In this document: in pieces, positions 51,572 through 59,261 of the stretch | How positions within the stretch are numbered: position 1 is the stretch's first letter | Layout: each line of letters begins with the position of its first letter | NCBI RefSeq assembly: GCF_900156065.1 | Contig: NZ_FTNF01000001.1 | Coordinates: forward strand, 434,001-498,000 | DNA: 64,000 bases | Direction of reading: 5' to 3' | From: Micromonospora avicenniae | GTDB taxonomy: Bacteria > Actinomycetota > Actinomycetes > Mycobacteriales > Micromonosporaceae | Program-made: the position numbers and the translations under genes | Notes under the pieces: model-generated | What the model was told of the DNA's origin: nothing | What the model saw: the letters and a program-made list of their open reading frames with translations, nothing else | Database searches by the model: none

Positions 51572-52591
51572 TCAAATCGTCAACTGCCAGTCCGTCCAGC
51601 CGTCCACCGGACGGAAGCCGAGCTGCTCGTTGATCGCGATCATGTGGCTGTTGCTCGCGGCGTTGAAGGCGTCGATCGCGCGTACGGACGGCTCGTGCGC
51701 GAGCAGGTGACGCAGGTTCTCGACCTTGACGAGCAGGCCCAGCCGATGCCCGCGGTGCTCCGGGTCGACGAGGGTGATCTGCTGGAACGCGTGCCAGTCG
51801 GCCGACGGGCCGACATCGAGCACGGTCCACGCGACCAGCCGTCCGGACGCCACGTGCTGGGCCGCGACGTGGTACTGCCGCCGGCCCCGCGCGGCCAGCG
51901 CCCGCTCGGTGTCCCGGATCCGCTCGGCGTCGACCTTCTCCGCCTCCCACTCCAGGTCACCCATCGGCGCGTCGGTGCTCAACCGGCCGTCGAGGTAGGC
52001 GATGTCGGCGACGTGCTCGTCGGGCACGAGACCGTGCCACCGGACGGTGCGGTAGCCCTCCGTGTGGGCGCGGGCATCGGCCAGCAGCGCGTCCAGCGCG
52101 ACCTGGTCGACTCCGGTGGGGTCGAGCCGGCGGCGGACCTCGGCGAGGGCCGGCCGGGCGCCCATCGCGGCGGCGAACGCGCCGCCCGCCCCGGATCGCG
52201 CCGGCCCGTCCGGCAGCGCCGAGACGGCCATCCCGATGACCCGCTTGCGGCCGTGTTCCCGCAGCAGCCGCAGGCAGTGCTCGTGCAACGCCCGGCCGAC
52301 GCCGTGACGCCGGTACGCCGGATCGACGGCGAGCTCGACAGTGGCGTTGTCGGTGTTGTCGAGCTGCGGCAGGTCCAGCGCCAGGAAACCGGCGGGTACG
52401 CCGTCCAGCCGGGCCAACGCCCAGAGCGTGACGATGCCCGGGAAGGGATGACGCAGCTTCGCGTCGAAGCGGCGACGGCAGAACGGGGGGTAGTCGGGCA
52501 CGTCCGCGTCGTTGGCCGCGGCCCCGACCTGGTACGCCGCCTCGATCGCGGCGGTATCGGTGGCGTCGAACGACGTGATTGTGATGCTCAT
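51572..52591 (-). CDS. two-domain GNAT acetyltransferase
   Basis: A 339-residue protein with two GNAT domains: VELAVDPAYRRHGVGRALHEH in the first, ITLVDPEHRGHRLGLLVK in the second. Substrate unknown. The only nearby control element is a 35-bp palindrome 26 nt upstream. It is downstream of a 347-bp gap and not obviously in an operon. Confidence 0.82.
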   Translation of the reverse strand: MSITITSFDATDTAAIEAAYQVGAAANDADVPDYPPFCRRRFDAKLRHPFPGIVTLWALARLDGVPAGFLALDLPQLDNTDNATVELAVDPAYRRHGVGRALHEHCLRLLREHGRKRVIGMAVSALPDGPARSGAGGAFAAAMGARPALAEVRRRLDPTGVDQVALDALLADARAHTEGYRTVRWHGLVPDEHVADIAYLDGRLSTDAPMGDLEWEAEKVDAERIRDTERALAARGRRQYHVAAQHVASGRLVAWTVLDVGPSADWHAFQQITLVDPEHRGHRLGLLVKVENLRHLLAHEPSVRAIDAFNAASNSHMIAINEQLGFRPVDGWTDWQLTI

Positions 52592-52938
52592 GCCCGCGAG
52601 CGTGCCCGCCGCATGGACGAACGGGCCAGCGATTTAATCGCTGGCCCGTTCGGACGTTGGTCGGGAGGGACGATCGCGCAACGCCTCCGGCGTTGGGTCG
52701 AAAGAACTGAAAGTCTTCGGCGATACGCCCTCCCGCACGGAGCATCTTGCGCCGTCCGGTTCCTGCCGTCAAGTCCTTAGGGGCGGGTTTCTCGCACCCA
52801 GAGCGAAAAGCCGGTTACCCGGCGGATCGGCCTGATCCCCCGATCGGGCGATCCGCAGATGATCCGCCCGGCTCCCCGAACGCCGGGCCGTCCGCCGCGT
52901 GGATGCCGCACGGCCTTCAGTCGGACGATCGCGGCCGG
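52592..52938. other. 347-bp intergenic region with a 35-bp palindrome
   Basis: CGAACGGGCCAGCGATT (52618-52634) and its exact complement (52636-52652) surround a single T. The rest is not coding on either strand as far as I can tell. A smaller repeat, CAACGCCTCCGGCGTTG at 52679-52695, is also present. A minus-strand TTGACG near 52772 with CAAGAT 17 nt downstream could be a weak promoter for the GNAT gene. Confidence 0.6.
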
Positions 52939-54225
52939 TCAGCCGAGTAGACCGGCGTCGCGCGCGGCGCGCAGCGACGGACGGATGTGGTGGGTGGGGC
53001 CTACCTGGCCGGCGACGGCGTCGATCGTCTTCAACCCCTCGCCCGTGTTGAACACGACCGTCTCGGCGGCCGGGTCGAGCTTGCCGGACTCGACGAGCTT
53101 GCGCAGCACCGCCACCGTGACGCCGCCGGCGGTCTCGGCGAAGACGCCGGTGGTGCGGGCCAGCAGGCGGATGGCGGCGCGGATCTCGTCGTCGTCGGCG
53201 TACTCCATCCAGCCACCGGTGCGACGGACCGCCTCCAGGGCGTAGAGGCCGGCCGCCGGGTCGCCGATGTTCAGCGACTTGGCGATGCCGGTCGGCTTGA
53301 CCGGGACGATCTCGTCGCTGCCGCGGTGCAGCGCGGTGGCGATCGGATTGCAGCCGGCCGACTGCGCGCCGAAGACCTTCCAACCACCGGCCGGCGCCTC
53401 GACCAGTCCGATCTCGATCAGCTCGGTGAACGCCTTGTCGATCTTCGTGAGCAGTTCGCCGGAGGCCATCGGGATCACCACCTGCGCCGGGATCCGCCAG
53501 CCGAGCTGCTCCGCCACCTCGTAACCGAGCGTCTTCGACCCCTCGGCGTAGTACGGACGGACGTTGACGTTGACGAACGCGGTGTCCTCGAACTCGTCGG
53601 TCTCCACCAGTTCGCCGCAAAGCCGGTTCACGTCGTCGTACGAGCCGTCGATGGCGACGAGCTCACCCCCGTAGACGGCGGTCGTGACGACCTTGCCCTG
53701 CTCCAGGTCGCTCGGGATGAACACCACCGACGGCGCGCCCGCCCGGGCGGCGTGGGCGGCGACCGAGTTCGCGAGGTTGCCGGTCGACGCACAGGCGAAG
53801 CGGGTGAAGCCGAGCGCCCGGGCGGCGGTCAGCGCCACGGAGACGACCCGGTCCTTGAACGAGTGGGTCGGGTTGGCGCTGTCGTCCTTGACCCAGAGCG
53901 GGGCCGTGATGCCCAGCTCCGCAGCGAGGTTCGGGGCGGCGACCAGCGGGGTGAGGCCGGGGTCGAGGGTGACCCGGGTGGCCGGATCCTGGCCGGCGGG
54001 AAGCAGCGCCGCGTACCGCCAGAGGTTGCGCGGGCCGGCCTCGATCTGCTCCCGGGTCACGGTGGCCAGCGCGGCGGCGTCGTAGTCGACCTCGAGCGGG
54101 CCGAAACACTCGTAGCAGGCGTGCTGCGCGGCGAGCGGGTAGCGGGCCTGACAGGCACGGCAGACCAGGGCGCGGGCGGGGCTGGCGGTGGTGTCGATGC
54201 CGGACGGAGCGATCGTCGACGTCAT
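52939..54225 (-). CDS. thrC: threonine-synthase-like PLP enzyme under SAM-I control
   Basis: A 428-residue fold-type II PLP enzyme annotated as threonine synthase. The PLP lysine is in NPTHSFKDRV near residue 112. The N-terminus holds a zinc-ribbon-like set (CRAC and CYEC, residues 22-45) found in the long threonine synthase form. A SAM-I riboswitch directly upstream is odd for threonine synthesis and fits methionine synthesis better; a MetM-type homocysteine synthase from O-phosphohomoserine is a real alternative (see findings). The ATG has GAGAGGAAT upstream, within reach of the riboswitch P1. Confidence 0.88.
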   Translation of the reverse strand: MTSTIAPSGIDTTASPARALVCRACQARYPLAAQHACYECFGPLEVDYDAAALATVTREQIEAGPRNLWRYAALLPAGQDPATRVTLDPGLTPLVAAPNLAAELGITAPLWVKDDSANPTHSFKDRVVSVALTAARALGFTRFACASTGNLANSVAAHAARAGAPSVVFIPSDLEQGKVVTTAVYGGELVAIDGSYDDVNRLCGELVETDEFEDTAFVNVNVRPYYAEGSKTLGYEVAEQLGWRIPAQVVIPMASGELLTKIDKAFTELIEIGLVEAPAGGWKVFGAQSAGCNPIATALHRGSDEIVPVKPTGIAKSLNIGDPAAGLYALEAVRRTGGWMEYADDDEIRAAIRLLARTTGVFAETAGGVTVAVLRKLVESGKLDPAAETVVFNTGEGLKTIDAVAGQVGPTHHIRPSLRAARDAGLLG

Positions 54226-54238
54226 GTCGAGAATTCCT

Positions 54239-54368
54239 CTCATCTTCCCCCGCATCGCACTCTGCGGCGGGGACGGAATTGGCACCTGCCCGCCGGCGCT
54301 CGACGGTGAGCGCGTGGGGTGGTTGCCGGGGCGTCATCGGGCCGTATCCCTAAGCCCCTCTGGATGAG
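54239..54368 (-). ncRNA. SAM-I (S-box) riboswitch
   Basis: Read on the minus strand, the element follows the S-box consensus: CTCATCCAGAGGGGC, then GGGATACGGCCC, GATGACGCCCCGGCAACC, then GGTGCCAATTCCG, ending AAGATGAG, which closes P1 with the first CTCATC. The ribosome binding site of the downstream gene follows P1 within about 10 nt, so SAM binding probably controls translation or a nearby hairpin. A minus-strand TAGACT -10 is at 54388-54393. Confidence 0.92.
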
Positions 54369-54747
54369 GTGTTCAGTTGTACGGCCGAGTCTAGGCGTCG
54401 GCCGGGGACGGCCCCAGCGGGGTTCCCACGTTGTGAACGGGCGGAGAGGAACCGGACGGTCCAGCGGACCGGGCAGGGTCGCCTCCCCGAGCCGCCCCGG
54501 ACCCACGGCCCGCGAGGCTGAAGGAGAATCCAGCTGGACATGCCCGGCGCCGGCGCTGGCTGCGGCAGCTCGCGGGTGTGGAGCCGCGCCCCATTTCTGG
54601 GGCAGCTCGACAGCGCGCGACCCCCAGTCATTCGGACGGGGGCGCTCACGTCCAGGCGTGTCATCACACCGTTCGCGCGAGCCATCGGCGTGCCGCCCGC
54701 TCTCGCCCGAGACGGAGGTGAGTCGAACTCGGTGAAAGGATGCCCCA
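54369..54747. other. 379-bp intergenic region with riboswitch promoter, no gene seen
   Basis: Near its left end is the TAGACT -10 of the riboswitch transcript. GCCCCA (54588-54593) and TGGGGC (54598-54603) form a 6-bp hairpin. Open frames across it lack domain similarity or clear starts. The right end carries AAAGGA, the ribosome binding site of the lipoprotein gene. Confidence 0.55.
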
Positions 54748-55428
54748 ATGACGCCTCGACAGGCCCGCCGGCAGCTCCTGCTCACCGGATTGCCGCTCGC
54801 CGGCGCCCTGCTGCTCGGTGCCTGCACCGCCGACCACGCCGGTACGGCCGGAGACAGTCCTTCGGCAGGCGAGAGGCCCGGGGCAGGGCCCACCGCGCCC
54901 GGCGACGATCCGACCGGCGCGTGCCCGGAGTCGGGTGTGCTCATCCGGTCGACCGGCTCGGACGCCGCCATGGGCCTGCGCGCGCTCGGCCTGGAGCTGA
55001 TCAACTGCGGCACCGCTCCGTACCGGCTCAACGGCTACCCCGCGCTCACCGTGCAGGACGAACAGCACCAGCAGATCCGGGTCACGGTGATCAAGGGCGC
55101 CAAGGAGATCACCAGCGGGTTCGACGCCCCGCCCGTTCCGATCACGCTGAGCCCCGGCGGTCGGGCCACTGCCGCCGTGCTCTGGCGCAACACGGTCACC
55201 GAGACGACGGTCGAGGCGACCACCGGCGCGTACCTGGACGTCGCGCCGGACGCCGGCCGGCCCGCCCAGGCCGTCGACCCGGACGGCCCGATCGATCTGG
55301 GCAACACCGGCCGGATCGGCGTCAGCGCCTGGAAGGAGGCGGAGCCGACGACTCCCGCCGCACCGCCGGCGCCGTCACAGCCCAGCGGCGCTCCCTCGAT
55401 GGCGGTGACCCCGGACAGCCGGCTGTGA
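54748..55428 (+). CDS. DUF4232 lipoprotein
   Basis: A 226-residue secreted lipoprotein: signal peptide with lipobox LGAC (C26), a Pro/Gly linker (35-60) and a DUF4232 domain (about 70-200; LELINCGTAPYRLNGYPALT, then the VLWRNTV segment). DUF4232 proteins are surface lipoproteins of unknown function. A good AAAGGA site precedes the ATG. It is convergent with the ABC permease gene. Confidence 0.82.
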   Translation: MTPRQARRQLLLTGLPLAGALLLGACTADHAGTAGDSPSAGERPGAGPTAPGDDPTGACPESGVLIRSTGSDAAMGLRALGLELINCGTAPYRLNGYPALTVQDEQHQQIRVTVIKGAKEITSGFDAPPVPITLSPGGRATAAVLWRNTVTETTVEATTGAYLDVAPDAGRPAQAVDPDGPIDLGNTGRIGVSAWKEAEPTTPAAPPAPSQPSGAPSMAVTPDSRL

Positions 55429-55434
55429 GCGCCG

Positions 55435-56298
55435 CTACGAGGTGACGTCCTTGCGCGTGAAACGCCAGTACGCCAGCGCCCAGAACAGCGTCGCGTAGCT
55501 GATCGACGAGACGGCGCCGCGTACCACGTCGTCCGTCTGTACCGGCGTGGAGAGCAACCCGAGCCACGCGGTGCTGAAGTGGGTCGGCAGGAAGGCACGC
55601 AGCCCGCCGAGCGCGGTGATCTGGTCCAGGATGCTGGAGAGGATCCAGAGCAGCACTGCGCCGCCGACCGCGCCGAGCGCGGCGTCCGTGCTCACCGACA
55701 GCAGGAACGCCAGGCCGGCCACCACCAGCAGTACGACGGCCAGGTAGCCGAGCACCGCCAGCAGCCGCAGCAGCCCCTGCCCCGGCGGCAGTTCCGCCGC
55801 GACCATGCTGCGCAGCGGCGACCAGCCGTAGCGGAGTGTGCCGGCGGCAAGGGCGGTGCCGGCGAGCAGCAGCAGCGCCAACCCCGAGTAGGCGGCCGCG
55901 ACCAGCAGCTTCACCGTGAGCAGCCGGGCGCGCGGCACCGGCACGGCGAGCAGGTACCGCAGGCTTCCCCAGCTCGCCTCGCTGGCCACCGTGTCGCCGA
56001 AGAAGAGCGCCACCACCACGACCAGCAGGAACGACGCCGAGACGAAGATGGTGAAGAGCGTGAAGTTCAGCCCGCCCGAGGTGGCGAACGAGACGAGGCT
56101 GGCGAACTCGCCCCCACCGTTGTCGTCGTCGCCGGAGTCGAACTGGAACGCGATCAGGATGATCAGCGGCAGCAGCACCATGAACCCGAGCGCCAGCTGG
56201 GTACGCCGTCGGGCCGCCTGGCGGCGGAACTCCGCGACGAACGGCAGTGTGGCCGAAGGCCGGTAGCCGGGGGCGGCCCCCACCGTGGACGTACTCAT
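55435..56298 (-). CDS. ABC-2 type transporter permease
   Basis: A 287-residue membrane protein with six helices and a large extracellular loop after the first (FDSGDDDNGGGEFASLVS). The EASWGSLRYLLAVPVPRARLL stretch is typical of ABC-2 permeases that export lipids, antibiotics or polymers. Its ATG overlaps the TGA of the upstream fusion gene by one base (56298), so the two are one operon and form a transporter. Confidence 0.86.
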   Translation of the reverse strand: MSTSTVGAAPGYRPSATLPFVAEFRRQAARRRTQLALGFMVLLPLIILIAFQFDSGDDDNGGGEFASLVSFATSGGLNFTLFTIFVSASFLLVVVVALFFGDTVASEASWGSLRYLLAVPVPRARLLTVKLLVAAAYSGLALLLLAGTALAAGTLRYGWSPLRSMVAAELPPGQGLLRLLAVLGYLAVVLLVVAGLAFLLSVSTDAALGAVGGAVLLWILSSILDQITALGGLRAFLPTHFSTAWLGLLSTPVQTDDVVRGAVSSISYATLFWALAYWRFTRKDVTS

Positions 56299-59165
56299 CA
56301 GCGGTCCCCGCTTCCCCGCGAACTCTCCCCCACGAGGGCGAGGAACGCGTCCTCCAGGCGGCGCCGAGGCACCACCCGGTCCACTCCGATGCCGGCCCGC
56401 ACCAGCTCCGCCACCACGTCGCTACGCGCGGTGCCGTTGGTGTCCACCACCAGTTGCCCGTCGCTCTCGGGCAGTACCCGGACCCCGTCGAGGCGGTCCA
56501 GGACGGCCCGCGCCGCGGCCGGATCGGTCACGTCGATCAGCACGCTGGGTGACTCGCCGACGATCTCCTCGACCGGGCCGGACGCCACGATCCGGCCCTT
56601 GTTGACCACCACGGCGTGCGTACAGGTCTGCTCGACCTCGGCGAGCAGGTGGCTGGAGACCAGCACCGCCCGGCCGTCCGTGGCGTAGCGCTGGAGCACC
56701 CGGCGCATCTCGGCGATCTGCGGCGGGTCCAACCCGTCGGTCGGCTCGTCGAGCACCAGCAGCTCGGGCAGGCCGAGCATGGCCTGCGCGATGGCGAGCC
56801 GCTGCCGCATCCCGTGGCTGTACGTCTTGATCCTGCGGTGCACGGAGTCGCCGAGGCCGGCGATCTCCAGCGCCTGGTCGAAGTGCGCGTCCGACTCCGG
56901 GCGCCCGGTCGCCCGCCAGTACGCCCGCAGGTTCTCCAGGCCGGACAGGTGCGGCAGGAAACCGGGCCCCTCGACCAGCGCGCCGATCCGCGAGAGCACC
57001 GGGGAACCGGGCACCAGCCGGTGGCCGAACACGTAGATCTCGCCCGCCGTCGGCTGGGTGAGCCCCATCAGCACCCGCAGGGTGGTGGTCTTGCCGGCGC
57101 CGTTCGGCCCGAGCAGGCCGACCACCTGGCCGGGGCGCACCTCGAAGTCCACGTTGGACACGGCGACGAAGCCGTCCGCGTACTCCTTGCGCAGTTGGCG
57201 TACGGCGAGCGGCACCTGCGCGTACTCCGGATGCACCGAGCTGTCGTGGTGGCGCTGCCGGCGGCGCACCAAGGCGACGACCACGACGAGCCCGACCACG
57301 ATCGCGGCCAGCAGCCCGACCAGCACCCAGCGCCAGATGGTGGCCGCCGTCGGGATCGGGTCGCCCGCCACTTCGGGAAGGGCGAGCGGCGCGTCGCCCG
57401 CCGCGACCGTGTAGACGTTCGGCTCCGCCGGGCTCGCGTACGCCTGGTCGGACGTCGCGACCACCACCCGGAGCCGGTGCCCGGCCTCGAACCGGCGGAC
57501 GATCGCCGGCAGGGTCACGGTGACCGGGCGGGCTTCGGCGACCCGCTCCGGCAGGCCGGTGAGCCGGACCGGGGCGATCAACCCGTTGGGCAGGGTGGCT
57601 GCGCCGTTCGGGTCCACGTCGTAGAGCTTCACGAAGAGCACCGCCTCACCGGTCGGAGACGCGGCCCGGATCGAGACCGTCGGCGCACCGACCACGTCCA
57701 CCGCCTCGGCCAGCGGCGCCGACTCGAACCGGGCGTGCTGACCCGGCACGTCCCCGGCCACCCCGTCCAGCAGGGCGGAGAGACCGCCCGCGAAGGGCAC
57801 CGAGGAGATGGCGGCCGGATTGCCGTTCGGCGGGTTGGCGATCCGCTGCTCGGGGCCGGTCAGCGCCACCTCGGTACGACGCTGCCCGCCCGTGCCGGGG
57901 TAGTCGGTGGTGCGGTAGCCGGTGGCGACCAGGCCACGGTCCAGCGCATCGAAGCCGGCGATCCGGGACCAGGTGAAGTCGTTCCCGGGCGCCTCGCCCG
58001 CACCCCGCACGTAGTGGTCCAGCCACTGGAGGGTCAGGAAGCGCACCCGGTCGGAGTCCGTCTTCGGCCCGTCACCGCCGTCGTGCCCGCCGGTGAACCA
58101 GGCCACCCGGACGGGGATGCCGTTGGCCGCGAGCCCTCGGGCGTTGGCGTCCGCCTCAGCGAGCGGGAAGAGGCTGTCCGCCTCGCCCTGCACGAGCAGG
58201 GTGGGGGCGGTGATCCGGTCCAGCACCCCGGCCGGGCTGGACCGGTGCAGCAGGTCCACCGCCGCCTGGTCGGCCCGGCCGGAGGTGGCCATCCGCAGGT
58301 ACGCGGCGCAGACGTCGGCCGCGAACCGCCCGCAGGACGGGTCGGCCGCGGCACCCGGGGCGTGCCCCGGGCCGCTGCCCGGACCCGCACCGGGGTCGGG
58401 GCTGGGCGGCCCGGCCGACGCGGGCGCCCCCTGCGGCTGGGCCGCGATGTTGCCGGAGAACCCGGCCGGCCCCGAGCCGACGCTGCCGCCACCACCGAAG
58501 AAGAGGCCCGCCCAGCCCTTCTTGAACACGCCCGCCGTGGCGGATCCGCCCGCGCTGTCCGGCAGGAGGCTCCGAGCCAGGTCGTTCCAGGTGATCATCG
58601 GGACGATCCCGTCCACCCGTCGGTCCTGTGCGGCGAGCAGCAGGGCGAGCGCGCCGCCGTACGAGCCGCCGACCACGCCGACCCGGGGATCCCCGGTCGC
58701 GTCGGTGCGGACCTCCGGACGGGCGGCGAGCCAGTCCAGCAGCCGCTGCGCGTCGCGTACCTCGTAGTCGGGGCTGTCCAGGTGGATCTCGCCACCGCTG
58801 CGACCGAAGCCGCGCGCCGTCCAGGTGAGTACGGCGTACCCACGCTCGGCGAACTCCTCGGCGTCGTCGCGTACCGACTCCTTGGTGCCGCCGAAGCCGT
58901 GCGCCAGCAGCACCGCGGGCACCTTGTGCCGGGCCGAGGCGTCCTCGGGCAGGTAGAACGTGGTGTCCAGGTCGACCGGCTGCTGCCCGTCCGGTCCGGA
59001 CCGCACGGTCAGCATGGCGGCCTCGGTACGCACCTCGGGGTCGCGCGGCCGGACCGCCCAGCCGACGGCGACGGCCAGCAGCACGGCGACCACCGCCGCG
59101 ACGATCGCCCGACGACCGGTGGGAAGGGCACGCCGGATCCGAGGGATCGACAACCGCGATGTCAT
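56298..59165 (-). CDS. fusion: exported CocE/PepX-like hydrolase plus ABC transporter ATPase
   Basis: A 955-residue protein. Residues about 19-39 are a membrane helix. Residues 45-380 form an alpha/beta hydrolase (GGSYGGA, nucleophile S168; GEADSLFP and GGHDGG for Asp and His). A CocE/PepX-type jelly-roll follows (about 385-590). A second helix (about 608-632) then leads to a complete ABC ATPase: Walker A with K692, YSHGMRQR signature and VLDEPTDGLD Walker B. The hydrolase is predicted outside the cell and the ATPase inside. TACCGT (59173-59178) ends 7 nt before the ATG. A longer frame running to 60530 is a shadow. Confidence 0.88.
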   Translation of the reverse strand: MTSRLSIPRIRRALPTGRRAIVAAVVAVLLAVAVGWAVRPRDPEVRTEAAMLTVRSGPDGQQPVDLDTTFYLPEDASARHKVPAVLLAHGFGGTKESVRDDAEEFAERGYAVLTWTARGFGRSGGEIHLDSPDYEVRDAQRLLDWLAARPEVRTDATGDPRVGVVGGSYGGALALLLAAQDRRVDGIVPMITWNDLARSLLPDSAGGSATAGVFKKGWAGLFFGGGGSVGSGPAGFSGNIAAQPQGAPASAGPPSPDPGAGPGSGPGHAPGAAADPSCGRFAADVCAAYLRMATSGRADQAAVDLLHRSSPAGVLDRITAPTLLVQGEADSLFPLAEADANARGLAANGIPVRVAWFTGGHDGGDGPKTDSDRVRFLTLQWLDHYVRGAGEAPGNDFTWSRIAGFDALDRGLVATGYRTTDYPGTGGQRRTEVALTGPEQRIANPPNGNPAAISSVPFAGGLSALLDGVAGDVPGQHARFESAPLAEAVDVVGAPTVSIRAASPTGEAVLFVKLYDVDPNGAATLPNGLIAPVRLTGLPERVAEARPVTVTLPAIVRRFEAGHRLRVVVATSDQAYASPAEPNVYTVAAGDAPLALPEVAGDPIPTAATIWRWVLVGLLAAIVVGLVVVVALVRRRQRHHDSSVHPEYAQVPLAVRQLRKEYADGFVAVSNVDFEVRPGQVVGLLGPNGAGKTTTLRVLMGLTQPTAGEIYVFGHRLVPGSPVLSRIGALVEGPGFLPHLSGLENLRAYWRATGRPESDAHFDQALEIAGLGDSVHRRIKTYSHGMRQRLAIAQAMLGLPELLVLDEPTDGLDPPQIAEMRRVLQRYATDGRAVLVSSHLLAEVEQTCTHAVVVNKGRIVASGPVEEIVGESPSVLIDVTDPAAARAVLDRLDGVRVLPESDGQLVVDTNGTARSDVVAELVRAGIGVDRVVPRRRLEDAFLALVGESSRGSGDR

Positions 59166-59261
59166 GCGGCACACGGTACGGGCCGATCCCTGAGGGTTGG
59201 CTGAGATCTCCGTACCCCGTCGCAGCCGACGCCGGCTGCCCGTGGCGGCTAGGGTCGGGCG

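Noticed and set aside
49852..51633. 593-residue plus-strand frame opposite paaN
   Set aside because: Antisense to a clear aldehyde dehydrogenase.
54350..54748. Minus-strand frame of about 130 residues over the thrC riboswitch promoter
   Set aside because: It covers the riboswitch end and TAGACT hexamer, has no domain and no ribosome binding site.
56616..59204. 862-residue plus-strand frame opposite the hydrolase-ABC fusion
   Set aside because: Antisense to a gene with intact ATPase motifs; rich in His/Arg/Gly without a recognisable domain.
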